Part shown: positions 7,597-16,690 of the stretch, in pieces | Layout of the letters: the number at the start of each line of letters is the position of its first letter | Numbering within the stretch: the stretch's first letter is position 1 | NCBI GenBank assembly: GCA_030605085.1 | Contig: JAUWBH010000038.1 | Location: 1 to 37,786 of the forward strand | Length of the DNA stretch: 37,786 nt | From: Promethearchaeota archaeon | Lineage (GTDB): Archaea; Asgardarchaeota; Lokiarchaeia; Sigynarchaeales; SOKP01 | Direction of reading: 5' to 3' | Notes under the pieces: generated by a model | What the model was told of the DNA's origin: nothing | What the model saw: the letters and a program-made list of their open reading frames with translations, nothing else | The model's database searches: none | Translations under genes and position numbers: made by a program

Positions 7597-8964
7597 ATGG
7601 TTTATTTTCTTATCAATGGTTTAAAATTCAATTGTGGTAATAACAAAAATAATTGCCCGAAATCTAAAAAATCGTGCAGGGAATGCATGATAAAGACATT
7701 AAGCAAAATGGGATTTGAAATCAATTCTGATACAGAAATTTTTACTCTAGGTGGCAAACACCTTCAAATGGACCAAGATTTAATCTGGCAAAAATTTTTG
7801 GATGTTTTGAATATTAGGCATATAATTTTAATGGACAAAAATTCCGGTGTAGCGCTTAGAAACTACCCAGTATCCGCAGTTGATGTAAACGCTCAATTAT
7901 TAAGTGGATTCATTCAGGCGAATATATCGTTTGCCGAATCAAGTAAAGGTTTTAGTACTAATTCAAGTTCAATTATAGATTATCCCTTTTATGAATTTCA
8001 ATATAAAAATTTCAATATATTGCTAAAAAATGGAGAATTTATAAGGATATGCATTATACTTGATCAAAAAGCGTCAAACTATATGAGGCGTCTTGTTTCG
8101 GAATTTTTAAAAGAATTTGAGAATCGTTTTCAAGATCAATTAATTGAATTTCAAGAAACCGGAGCTTTTGATTCTAAGAATATGATTGATTTTATTATTA
8201 ACTCGTTCAATATCTATCTTGTTTTTCCCGTGACATTGGCTCACGCATTTCCACCTGAAGTTTTAAAGGAATTGGAAAATAATTTAATTCAAAATGCAAT
8301 TATAACCCTTGCAAAAGAACTTCTTAAATCTAAACTTTTTTTTTATGTCAACAACTTGCTCAATGAGGTCAAAAAAATCGGAGATCTTGAGGCAAAATTG
8401 CTTCTATATGAGATTTATCAGCTTTTTGAAAAGAAAATTTTTGTTCATACATCCCTTGAAACCATTGCAGGTAGCTTAGAAAGCCTTCAAGAAGCAAAAT
8501 ACAAAAAAGCAACGGAAATCAAACCCATCTCGTCTATCATAATAAGTGATACCGACATGAGCGAACTAAAAGAACAAATAAAAACAATGAACGAAAATTC
8601 GTCAAGAGAATTTATCAAAAATTTAATTAAGAAGGGTAAAGATGCTGAGAAGGCTTTAACGTACGAAATCGCACGAAAGGAATATAATAAAGCTCTAATT
8701 TTAGCTCAAAAATTCAACTTTAAAGAGGATATTCCCAAGATTTCGCATAAAATTTTTAAAATCGCAAAAAAATCTAAACAAATAGAACTTGATTTTGCTT
8801 TGGAGACTGGAGAAAATGCGGAAAAAAATAAAGATTACATTAATGCTATTTACTACTATCAGAAAGCCCTGAAGGATCTTAAGGATCTTATGGTTTTTAA
8901 TGGATCAGATTCTCGTATTAAAAAACTAAAAAAGAAAATTGTAAGCCTTAGGGAAGAAATGTAA
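7597..8964 (+). CDS. Cys-cluster protein with longin/roadblock-like and helical-repeat parts
   Basis: A 455-residue protein. The first 35 residues carry Cys13, Cys20, Cys27 and Cys30 (CGN...NCP...CRECM), a likely zinc site. Residues about 60-200 have an alternating strand/helix pattern (HIILMDKNSGVALRNYPVS, then a helix and FNILLKNGEFIRICIILD) that resembles longin or roadblock-type sensor folds common in Asgard archaea. The region from about 345 on repeats AxKAxxYExARKEYNKALILA and YINAIYYYQKALKDL, which look like TPR-type helical hairpins. A GTG at 7588 is in frame, but GAGTG is better spaced for the ATG at 7597. A scaffold role with small GTPases is a guess from the fold pattern only. Confidence 0.6.
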   Translation: MVYFLINGLKFNCGNNKNNCPKSKKSCRECMIKTLSKMGFEINSDTEIFTLGGKHLQMDQDLIWQKFLDVLNIRHIILMDKNSGVALRNYPVSAVDVNAQLLSGFIQANISFAESSKGFSTNSSSIIDYPFYEFQYKNFNILLKNGEFIRICIILDQKASNYMRRLVSEFLKEFENRFQDQLIEFQETGAFDSKNMIDFIINSFNIYLVFPVTLAHAFPPEVLKELENNLIQNAIITLAKELLKSKLFFYVNNLLNEVKKIGDLEAKLLLYEIYQLFEKKIFVHTSLETIAGSLESLQEAKYKKATEIKPISSIIISDTDMSELKEQIKTMNENSSREFIKNLIKKGKDAEKALTYEIARKEYNKALILAQKFNFKEDIPKISHKIFKIAKKSKQIELDFALETGENAEKNKDYINAIYYYQKALKDLKDLMVFNGSDSRIKKLKKKIVSLREEM

Positions 8965-9190
8965 AATCTTCAATTTCTTTATAATTATGCGATGAAAATG
9001 CAAGTTTTTTCTTAAAATTCAATGGATTATCCGTTGATTTAAGCACAATTAAATAATTAAAATAATTTTATTATCTTAATAAAACCAATATACTTATAAA
9101 CATTCTTAACTAATTATTCTAATATTAGTAAAATTACTAATAATAAGAATTTTAAACAAAAAGAAAGAAAAAAAAGAATAGGTGAAATAA

Positions 9191-9415
9191 GTGGGAAAAG
9201 GTTTCGGTATAGCAGCTTTAATCCTTGGAATAATTGGTTTAATTTTAAGTTTATTAATCATTACAACGCTATTTGGTCTGGTTTTAGGAATTCTGGCTAT
9301 TATTTTTGGATTAATTGGTACGTCCAAAGACGAAACGAAAACACTGGCAATAATAGGATTAATTTTTGGATTAATTGCTGTTTTTGTAGCTGTTGCTTCA
9401 ATTTTTATTCTATGA
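9191..9415 (+). CDS. Small two-to-three-helix membrane protein
   Basis: 74 residues, nearly all hydrophobic, in two long stretches (about 5-40 and 50-74) with Gly-rich repeats (LILGIIGLILSLLI, LGILAIIFGLIG, LIFGLIAVFVAVA) split by a short charged loop SKDETKT. The pattern resembles small DUF4190-type membrane proteins. It uses a GTG start with AGGTGA five bases before it. A TATA-like CTTATAAAC lies at 9093-9101, so it likely has its own promoter. The overlapping minus-strand frame is rejected because this strand has the ribosome-binding site and a sensible membrane protein. Confidence 0.7.
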   Translation: MGKGFGIAALILGIIGLILSLLIITTLFGLVLGILAIIFGLIGTSKDETKTLAIIGLIFGLIAVFVAVASIFIL

Positions 9416-9628
9416 ACTAATGTGGTTTAGCTCTTTTCTTTCTAAATTAGTTTTTATTATTTAGTTCTTTATTCGATTCTAACTTGTTTTTGTAATTAGA
9501 GTCTATAATATTTAAGAATAGTCATGTTTTGGGATCTATTGTATAATTTTCTTTACTCACAAACTCTTTTAAAGCTTGATAAATTTCCAACATTTGGGTC
9601 AATTCACTACTCTATTATTTTTAGAGCT

Positions 9629-9658
9629 TAAATAAAATAAGAAAAATAATAAAAAACC
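9629..9658 (-). terminator. Oligo-T terminator at the end of the large cluster
   Basis: Just after the stop codon of the last cluster gene, the minus strand reads GTGGTTTTTTATTATTTTTCTTATTTTATTT, several T runs in a row. Runs of T on the coding strand are the usual archaeal termination signal. It fits the end of a long transcript. Confidence 0.45.
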
Positions 9659-9663
9659 ACTAT

Positions 9664-11079
9664 TTAATTGTCTAAAAGACCATATTTTTTGAGACCATCT
9701 CTCATATCGGCTTGAAATGGTCCTGGAGTCCCTTCTATAAATGCTTCAATAATGTCTTGGTTTTCAACTTTTTGTGAATCCCTTTTTTTTGCTTTCTCTT
9801 CGGCTAGAGAGGAAATTGCCATCCTTGCCATTGATTGAAATTGAGGGGGTGACAATAAAATTAATTCATTGAAAATTCGTGTAGTTTCAGGATTCCAATT
9901 TAATCCTTTTTTTTTCTTTTCCTTAGGCTTGGCATTGTCAACTCCAAATTCACGACTGGTTATGATGTCATCGATATAATCTTCTAATGATTCAACATAC
10001 CTAGGAGCTGCCTCGTTATCAAGAATTACAGCTTTTTCCGCCCATTTTTCACAGTAATTGCATTCATCACACATCGAAATACAGTCTTGTTTTTTGAAGA
10101 ATTCTATAAATCCATCGAGTTTAGTATTATCTATTAATAATTTCGATTTAGGTTCTTTATCGATCGTTTCAGTAAATTTAACATTGGGGTCTTTTTCTAC
10201 TCCAACAGACATAGAAAAACCCTGAATGATGTCAACTAGGTTCCCTTCATATTTACGTGAGGAATATGCCTTAACAGCTCGAAGAATCCATTCAGTGGGC
10301 ATGCGGCGTCCAGCAATTTTAAATTTATTAATTCCAATAGCTTCGTAATGAGATAAATCTTCAGGACGAATCCATCGTGCTTTAATTACTTCTGTCGGAT
10401 TTGAAAACTTAATAACGCTGCAATTGAGTACACAGAAATCTATGTAATTACCACCCAGTTTGTGGAAGGATTGAGAGGAATGACCTAAAATATTATAATG
10501 ATAATATCTAAAGGGACATTGATATAAACAACCGTCCGTTAAAAGTAGAACAATATCACAATTTACAGCTTTCTTAATTTTCTTCAAAGTCTTGAAATCG
10601 CGATTAATCATTACATCAGGAGTAATTTCATCTGCACCTAGCGCTTCATAGAATTTTGCACGATTTACGCTATTGACATGAGCAATAGTGGAAACGCGAA
10701 TTTTCAAATTGGGGAATTGTTCCTTGATGAGCCGAATTAAAAACGGACTGGTCACAATTACATTATCTGATCCAATATCGCTAATCCATTGAATATAATT
10801 CAACAACTTTTTATGATACTCCGCCTCATATTCCATGTTATTCATACACGGAGCATTTAATAAATAAGAAAATTCCATTTTTTTCTCGTGAACTTTTTTA
10901 ATATATTCAGCAATATTCTCCTCCGTAATTTCGTTTAGTAAAAAAGAAGGGCGACCATGACCAACAATCGAGAATTTTCCAACTCCATATATATCTTTCA
11001 CTGGATATTTAGCCAATTCATCTATAAGTTTAAAATCCCAATTTGTTGCAACATTAAATTGAATTGATTTCATCACCAT
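9664..11079 (-). CDS. U32 family Fe-S protein with C-terminal PCP_red-like module
   Basis: A 471-residue protein. Residues 1-290 match the U32 (YhbU/UbiU/UbiV/RlhA) TIM-barrel family: the SVNRAKFYEALGADEI strand-helix, then Cys184-x3-Cys188 and Cys216-x3-Cys220, the four cysteines that bind a 4Fe-4S cluster in UbiU-type proteins. The later KFKIAGRRMPTEW segment is also typical. Residues 333-343 (CISMCDECNYC) add a second CxxxCxxCxxC cluster. Residues 394-471 (WNPETTRIFNEL..., ending TPGPFQADMRDGLKKYG) form the PCP_red-like helical module shared with neighbours. Some U32 proteins hydroxylate RNA or quinone precursors without O2. It is the last gene of the cluster, 195 bases after the zinc-ribbon gene. 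Proteolysis is unlikely. Substrate unknown. Confidence 0.85.
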   Translation of the reverse strand: MVMKSIQFNVATNWDFKLIDELAKYPVKDIYGVGKFSIVGHGRPSFLLNEITEENIAEYIKKVHEKKMEFSYLLNAPCMNNMEYEAEYHKKLLNYIQWISDIGSDNVIVTSPFLIRLIKEQFPNLKIRVSTIAHVNSVNRAKFYEALGADEITPDVMINRDFKTLKKIKKAVNCDIVLLLTDGCLYQCPFRYYHYNILGHSSQSFHKLGGNYIDFCVLNCSVIKFSNPTEVIKARWIRPEDLSHYEAIGINKFKIAGRRMPTEWILRAVKAYSSRKYEGNLVDIIQGFSMSVGVEKDPNVKFTETIDKEPKSKLLIDNTKLDGFIEFFKKQDCISMCDECNYCEKWAEKAVILDNEAAPRYVESLEDYIDDIITSREFGVDNAKPKEKKKKGLNWNPETTRIFNELILLSPPQFQSMARMAISSLAEEKAKKRDSQKVENQDIIEAFIEGTPGPFQADMRDGLKKYGLLDN

Positions 11080-11273
11080 TTATAAAATTTATGAATGTGT
11101 GGGGTTTTTTTTTAAAATACAAGATGTTTTTTTTTATTATACAATATATTAATGAAAAAAATATCATTTTTAAGTATATTTCATAAGTTTCTTCATTTAC
11201 TCATTTTTAATTTAGAAAAAAATGTGGTTATTAATTGAGTAAATTTTAATTTTTTTTAATTTTTAGAAAAAAA

Positions 11274-11849
11274 CTAAAGATTCAAACCACACTCACTACA
11301 GAATTGTGCCTCAGATGATTGTGAAGTTCCACAGTTAGAACATATTTTAAAACCATGTTTTTCTTCTTTAATATTTAGACTTTGTCCGCAATTTGAGCAG
11401 AATTTTGAACTTTCTTCAAGTACAGAATCACAAAACGGGCAATTCTCTAAAGCTATATTTGGAGTATATTCTTGATGTTGTATCACGGTAGGGGTTTCTG
11501 CTGGTTGAGTGCTAAAAACTTCATCGTAAACAGTACTCCAAATTTTTTGGAAAGGCAGTTTATTTCCGTGAGTTGGACAAACACATCTGATTAATGTCCA
11601 AGGGCCTGATTTTTTCTGAATATCCACTGTAGCATTTTGCCCGCATTTAAAACATAGAAAAATTGCACTGCGAATGTATGGACTCAAAAAATCTATCTGC
11701 ATTGAAGGAATTTTATAAGATCTCCCTCCATGTGTTGGACATCTTTGTTTTACGATGATTTGAGCTCCAACATGTTTTAAAACATAAATGGCACCCATGG
11801 TTCCACATTTAGGACAGCTAAACATGTCACTATAATCCGGATGAGCCAT
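11274..11849 (-). CDS. Multi-zinc-ribbon protein
   Basis: A 191-residue protein made almost wholly of zinc-finger parts: CPKC (near 13-16) with CPTHG (38-42), CFKC (67-70) with CVCPTHG (90-95), then two classic ribbons CPFC...CSNCG and CSNCG...CSECG at the C-terminus. A linker rich in Thr, Pro and Gln joins the halves. A TTG at 11850-11852 is in frame, but GGAGAG is spaced correctly for the ATG at 11847-11849. The two CxxC/CPTHG units look like a degenerate duplicated pair. It could be a nucleic-acid-binding or protein-binding adaptor. It shares strand with the cluster but has 257 and 194 bases of gap on its two sides, so co-regulation is uncertain. Confidence 0.7.
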   Translation of the reverse strand: MAHPDYSDMFSCPKCGTMGAIYVLKHVGAQIIVKQRCPTHGGRSYKIPSMQIDFLSPYIRSAIFLCFKCGQNATVDIQKKSGPWTLIRCVCPTHGNKLPFQKIWSTVYDEVFSTQPAETPTVIQHQEYTPNIALENCPFCDSVLEESSKFCSNCGQSLNIKEEKHGFKICSNCGTSQSSEAQFCSECGLNL

Positions 11850-12109
11850 CAAATTTTCTCTCCAAAGTTATATTTATTTAAAATAAAAGAAATAACACTT
11901 ACTTAAATTTTTATTGTATTAAAAAAATTTGAAAAATTGTAAGCTAAGTGCATTAGACCTCTTATTATCCGCTAACACGAAAAAGATTTGATAACATCCT
12001 TGAAAGCTCGAAAACTTAAAAAAAAGAAGATTTAATTTATCATAGTTTATCCTTGAATTTATTTTCAAAAAAAAATTTTAAATATTTTTTTTTAGGGTTC
12101 TTAATTTCT

Positions 12110-12772
12110 TTATTTTTGTGTTGCCTTGGCATGAGCTTTTGCATTAAGCGGTAGTAGGGGAGCACATGCCATGAGTTTAGAAACATCACCTTCAATAACA
12201 TAAGTTCCAGACATAGTTGCTTGGATGGGATCTGATTCACCAGAATTAACTTTTTTAATAGTATCAAAATCCGTTTTATGGATGATTTTTGGGGCATCAG
12301 ACCCGGAATATTCACCCATTCCCCATCCCATTTTATTTTTTTCAATAGATTGCCAATAATTCATCTCTGGTCTATCCGTTATTACATATTGAAAAACTAA
12401 TGGCGCGATAGGCTGCAACAACGATGGTAAATCAGGCAACTCATTGTAAGCTTTCATGAAACGTGCAAGATACGATTCCCATTCTTCTTTTGTATCCATT
12501 TTAATTTTCACCTCCTTTTTATTATTTATTTTAATAGCTTTTGAAACAGTATGAGCAGGGGGAATGACTTCTTCTCCCCTGTCTCTGGCTTTTTCTGCCA
12601 TCAATTCTGTTCCATAAGTTCGTTCTTTAATTTCTTTAATTTGATTCTTGGTAAGATACTTTGAAACATCAATTTCCTTCTCGATTAGGAAATCATAAAC
12701 ATCATGCTTAAAAGTTGCTGGCACTACTTGGATTAAAACACCAATAACGCAATCATTGTCAACCGCCTTCAA
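12110..12772 (-). pseudogene. Broken U32-PCP_red-SCP2 copy, part after TAA
   Basis: The 3' part of the truncated tandem copy. It carries the second half of the PCP_red-like module (from about KAVDNDCVIG to DVSKYL) and a complete SCP2-type domain at the C-terminus (KEEWESYLARF, DRPEMNYW, IIHKTDFDTIKKVNSGE, ATMSGTYVIEGD, KLMACAPLLPL). It is in the same frame as the part at 12836-13459, and between them the only fault is TAA 12836-12838 where the intact paralogue has a Gln codon. Translation from here would have to start at the TTG that is a Leu codon in the full gene. A frame otherwise intact over about 1,350 bases means the break is recent or the SCP2 domain is still made. Confidence 0.75.
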
Positions 12773-12835
12773 GCCTCGATTTTTTGCAGCTCGTTCCGCC
12801 GCGATTCCAACACCTAATCGTGCTGCGTTCTTGAA

Positions 12836-13459
12836 TTATTCTGGAACGATACCCATCACATCATTAAATAAGTCCTTTGCTCCTTGTTCCCAAGGGACAC
12901 CTGAAAAAGTATCTGAAGTTACCGTATTTACTGGATTTATGATCGTCCGTTCTTCCAAAGGAAGAAAGCCTTCACCAAAGCTAATATAATCGTAAAGATA
13001 GGACATACACTCTTTATATTTTTTTCCAGAATCTTCGACAAACGCTTTTTCAACGTAATTATTGCAATATGTGCAAGTAACACCACAATTTTCCGCACAT
13101 TTAGCACCATTGTAGGGATATTTGGCAATGAAATCATCTAGGTCCTGACACATTAATTTTGCTTCATAATCTGGAACAAGAATCCATACACCTATGTCTT
13201 CGGGATTGCCGCCCATTTTTTTTTGTTTTGCTGAAAGTTCGGAGAACTGTGGCTCTGCTAGGTTTGTAGGATCGGAAGTAAATGAATATGCATTGAAAAT
13301 ATCTCCAAGATTTCCTTCGTAGCTTTTTGTGCTGTAAGCTTTTAAAACCGTAAACAACCAATTTGAACTATATCTTCGACCCGAGATTTTAAAGTAGTCA
13401 ATCCCAAGGTCCAAGTATTTATCAATATCCGTTGGTAAAATCCAGCGACACATTATCAT
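12836..13459 (-). pseudogene. Broken U32-PCP_red-SCP2 copy, 5' part (N-terminus missing)
   Basis: Begins at the equivalent of residue 237 of the intact 680-residue neighbour (CRWILPTD) and reads on with roughly four-fifths identity by eye. It covers the last part of the U32 barrel, the second Cys cluster (CAENCGVTCTYC) and the start of the PCP_red-like module, up to IVPE, then TAA in place of Gln. The U32 Fe-S ligands and first ~236 residues are absent. Its start lies five bases after the stop of the intact copy, so this is a partial tandem duplication of that gene's 3' two thirds. It has probably lost U32 activity. Confidence 0.75.
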
Positions 13460-13464
13460 CTTTT

Positions 13465-15507
13465 TTATTCTTTTATCTCAGTGATTATAGCATGGACTTT
13501 CCCATTGAGCGGAGCCAGAGGAGTACATGCCATTAATTTGGTCAGATCGCCCTCAACAACATAGGTTCCGGCCATTGTAGCTTCTATAGGATTGGTCTCA
13601 CCTGAATTCACGTTCTTCATGGTTTCAAAATCCGTTTTATGAATGATCGTCGGAACCTTATTGCCAGAATATTCACCCATACCCCAACTGACTCCATCCT
13701 CTTCCATTAATTGCCAATAATTCATCTCAGGTCTATCGGTAATTATATATTGAAAGAGAAGGGGTGCAATAGGCTTTAGTAAAGGCAGAAGTTCAGGCAA
13801 GTTGTTATAGGCTGTTAAATAACGATTAATATAATCTTGCCAATCTTCTTTTGTATTTAATTCTACAGCGGTTATAGTTTTACTTTCAATTTGAACTGGT
13901 TTTGATATAACTTCCTCTCCGCGCTCTTTGGCTCTCTTTGCCATTATTTCTGTTCCATAAGGACGATCTTTAATTTCTTTAATTTTATTTACGGTAAGAT
14001 ATTTAGAAACATCTATTTCCTTCTCGTTAAAGAAGTCGTAAATATCGTGCTTAAAAGTTGCTGGCGCAACTTGAATAAAAACGCCAACAACAGAATCAAT
14101 ATTAACTGCCTTCAAGCCCTTATTGGTTGCTGCTCTTTCTGCTGCGACTCCGACACCTAAGCGTGCAGCATTCTTGAATTGTTCTGGAACAATAACCATT
14201 ACATCTTCAAATAACTTCCTTGCTTCTTGTTCCCAAGGGACACCAGAAAAAGTATCTGAAGTTCCCGGCTCTATTGGACTTACGATCGTACGTTCTTCCA
14301 ATGGAAGAAATCCTTCACCAAAGCTAACATAATCATAAAGATATGAAATACATTTTTTATATGTTTCTCCAGAATCTTCTGGTGCTTCGATAAACGCCTT
14401 TCCAACATAATTATTGCAATAAGTGCATGAAACTCCACAATTCTCAGCACATTTAGCACCATTATGTGGAAAATTGGCCATAAAATCTCCTAATTCCTCA
14501 CACATTAATCTTGCATCGTAGTCTGGAACAAGGATCCATACATCAATGTCTTCCGGATTACCCCCCATCTTTTTTTGTTTTGCTGAAAGTTCGGAAAACT
14601 GAGGCTCTGCTAAGTTTGTAGGATCAGATGTAAATGAGTAGCCATTGAAAATATCTCCAAGATTTCCTTTATAACTTTTTGTGCTGTAAGCTTTTAAAAC
14701 TCTAAACAACCAATTTGGACCGTATCTCCGACCTGAGATCTTGAAATAGTCAATCCCGAGTTGCAAGTATTTATCAACATCCGTGGGCAGGATCCATCGG
14801 CATATTAATAATTGTTCATGTTTTTGACTTTTTTGAATCTGGCAAGCAATGGCACAAAAATCGCCATAATATCCTTCCAAAACATCATGACTCTGACTAG
14901 AATGTGAGCACGCGGTATAATGGAAAAATCTAAATGGGCATTCATGGAGGCAACAGTCATTCAAGAGAAGTTCAACATCACACTTAACAGCGTCTCTAAT
15001 TTCCTTTATCAATGGAATGTTTCGATTCGACATGTAAGAAATCGTGAGCACTCCTTCAGGACCTATGATTTCTTCCCATTCCAGAGCTCTTGGAACAGAA
15101 TTCGGTTCGTTGATAACCGAAACTTTCATCTTTAATCTTGGGCTATAAGTTTTAACGAATTCGACAATATAAGGGTCACAAACGGTTAGGTATTCTACAT
15201 TTAGATCATCGAGCATATCAAGCTCCTTTAATGCTTTTGTCTGTTCTTCTTCGTTAAATTTATAATAACCAAGACACTCACCATTCCATAACCACGAGAA
15301 TTTAAAACCTAACTCATGGACACGGTTGATATAATTTTCTACGCTGTCTCGAGTTAATTTTGGTATTATAAAAAAGGGTCGTCCAGAACCGGTAAAACTA
15401 AAATCCCAAGTTCCATAGAAATCTGACACAGTATTGCGGATGTCCGGATGTGCCACAATTAAATCTAATGTATCATAGCTCCAATTACACGCTAATGATA
15501 TTCTCAT
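13465..15507 (-). CDS. U32 Fe-S protein fused to PCP_red-like and SCP2 domains
   Basis: A 680-residue three-part protein. Residues 1-290 are a U32 barrel with the cluster ligands Cys186, Cys190, Cys218 and Cys222 (CLHEC and CAIAC). A second cluster lies at 353-364 (CAENCGVSCTYC). Residues 424-503 (WEQEARKLFEDV..., APATFKHDI...) are the PCP_red-like module, and 555-675 an SCP2 sterol-carrier-type domain (DRPEMNYW, HKTDFETMKNVNSGE, ATMAGTYVVEGD). In E. coli the U32 pair UbiU/UbiV and the SCP2 protein UbiT together give O2-independent ubiquinone hydroxylation, and here both functions are on one chain. AGAGGTGA, overlapping the stop of the upstream gene, precedes the ATG, so the two genes are translationally coupled. 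An anaerobic hydroxylase of a lipid-bound aromatic is the best guess. Confidence 0.85.
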   Translation of the reverse strand: MRISLACNWSYDTLDLIVAHPDIRNTVSDFYGTWDFSFTGSGRPFFIIPKLTRDSVENYINRVHELGFKFSWLWNGECLGYYKFNEEEQTKALKELDMLDDLNVEYLTVCDPYIVEFVKTYSPRLKMKVSVINEPNSVPRALEWEEIIGPEGVLTISYMSNRNIPLIKEIRDAVKCDVELLLNDCCLHECPFRFFHYTACSHSSQSHDVLEGYYGDFCAIACQIQKSQKHEQLLICRWILPTDVDKYLQLGIDYFKISGRRYGPNWLFRVLKAYSTKSYKGNLGDIFNGYSFTSDPTNLAEPQFSELSAKQKKMGGNPEDIDVWILVPDYDARLMCEELGDFMANFPHNGAKCAENCGVSCTYCNNYVGKAFIEAPEDSGETYKKCISYLYDYVSFGEGFLPLEERTIVSPIEPGTSDTFSGVPWEQEARKLFEDVMVIVPEQFKNAARLGVGVAAERAATNKGLKAVNIDSVVGVFIQVAPATFKHDIYDFFNEKEIDVSKYLTVNKIKEIKDRPYGTEIMAKRAKERGEEVISKPVQIESKTITAVELNTKEDWQDYINRYLTAYNNLPELLPLLKPIAPLLFQYIITDRPEMNYWQLMEEDGVSWGMGEYSGNKVPTIIHKTDFETMKNVNSGETNPIEATMAGTYVVEGDLTKLMACTPLAPLNGKVHAIITEIKE

Positions 15508-15511
15508 AAAT

Positions 15512-16663
15512 TCACCTCTTTATTGCTCCTTTATATAAAATATTTAATTTATTCTCAATTATTTGAAGTATTTGTTTTTTATTTTCCCCATTTCCTTCTT
15601 TAAACTTCTTTATAAAATTATTGCAATATACTTCTGCTTCTTTTTCGAATGGATAAGATTCATCATAAGGAAATCCATCGCAAAATTCTTTTATCAAAGA
15701 TGGTTCTAACTGCGGTAGAGCACTTGTACTTTTCTCCACGGACCAATAATCTCCATATGGATGTGGTATTATCAAAAATTCATTGAATGGTTGTTCTAAT
15801 GATTTTGTAACATAAGCATTTATCATTGTGATAATCTGATTTGTGTTCATCCCGCGTGCAAACAATAGAAACCGTTCATAGCCTAAATTTTCATATCTCT
15901 CGATATTATGTGGGGAGATCCAGCCGGATTTCAAAACGATCGAAGGTTGTTCTAATCTTTTCTTCCAGCAATACAGAAGAGGATAATCAAATTCATCTTC
16001 CACATCCGATAATTTCTCTTGGTTTGGTAAGACTGGAGAATTAATCGTTCTATGACTTTGCATGTTATGGTGGTAATACCATTGGATACAACCCCAGTTG
16101 CAGCACAAATTTAACGGCAGAATATAATCCAAATCTCTATCAGAATAAAATTTGGAGGGAATCTTCAGAAAATTCTTCATACTTTTCATATTCCGTAAAG
16201 TGTCTGGATGAAGCACCATGGAATCAACTCCAACATCAAAAAGTACTTTTGCTCGATTCATTGAGGTTACTAATTGTGCATATGAAAGGTAAATCCTCGC
16301 ATTCTTTTTCTGATGTTTAATGAATCGAATGTTATTAGGGGCAGAAACGAGATAATTCTGAATACCGAGTTTATCAAGTTTATCCAAGAGTGTAATATTT
16401 GCATTATACTGATCAACATGGGCTTCTAAATTGCCTTGGCAGCTTGTATCTAAGCTAGCTATCGCGATTATATCATTATCCTTTAAAACTGACAAAAAGT
16501 CTTCAAAATTTTCCCATGCAGGTAACTCTTCTGGCAGGAGTATGGAGCCACTACCAAAAGAGCTATCTGGAATATAGACAACATAATGAGTTACAGGAAG
16601 TTCCCCCTCTCTAATTATCGTTATTAACTCCTTATTATAATCTCCATCAATTATAAATTCCAT
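15512..16663 (-). CDS. Divergent U32-like protein, possible UbiV-type partner
   Basis: A 383-residue protein with the U32 barrel pattern (YLVSAPNNIRFIKHQ, SMNRAKVLFDVGVDSMVLHPD, GWISPHNIERYENLGYERFLLFARGM) but no extra domains. The cysteine set is reduced: C187/C188 and C192 (LCCNWGC) match the first pair, and of the second CxxxC pair only C232 remains. The cluster may therefore be altered or lost. It ends exactly where the ribosome-binding site of the 680-residue U32 fusion begins, so the two proteins are probably made in equal amounts. UbiU and UbiV form a heterodimer, and this pair could be the same arrangement. The start ATG has AAAGGTTGATG a little far upstream. Confidence 0.75.
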   Translation of the reverse strand: MEFIIDGDYNKELITIIREGELPVTHYVVYIPDSSFGSGSILLPEELPAWENFEDFLSVLKDNDIIAIASLDTSCQGNLEAHVDQYNANITLLDKLDKLGIQNYLVSAPNNIRFIKHQKKNARIYLSYAQLVTSMNRAKVLFDVGVDSMVLHPDTLRNMKSMKNFLKIPSKFYSDRDLDYILPLNLCCNWGCIQWYYHHNMQSHRTINSPVLPNQEKLSDVEDEFDYPLLYCWKKRLEQPSIVLKSGWISPHNIERYENLGYERFLLFARGMNTNQIITMINAYVTKSLEQPFNEFLIIPHPYGDYWSVEKSTSALPQLEPSLIKEFCDGFPYDESYPFEKEAEVYCNNFIKKFKEGNGENKKQILQIIENKLNILYKGAIKR

Positions 16664-16690
16664 ACTCTACATCAACCTTTTATTTTTGTG

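Noticed and set aside
9106..9327. 73-codon minus-strand frame
   Set aside because: Antisense to the small membrane protein, which has a well-placed AGGTGA and start codon.
12040..12345. 101-codon minus-strand frame
   Set aside because: It overlaps the SCP2 part of the broken U32 copy in another frame, and its sequence shows no family pattern.
9664..15507. U32 proteins as collagenase-type peptidases
   Set aside because: The conserved parts are Fe-S cysteines as in UbiU/RlhA; no protease motif is seen and the context is biosynthetic.
15841..16044. Plus-strand frame inside the U32-like gene (with many similar ones in the cluster)
   Set aside because: Shadow of a well-supported minus-strand gene, with no family pattern or ribosome-binding site.
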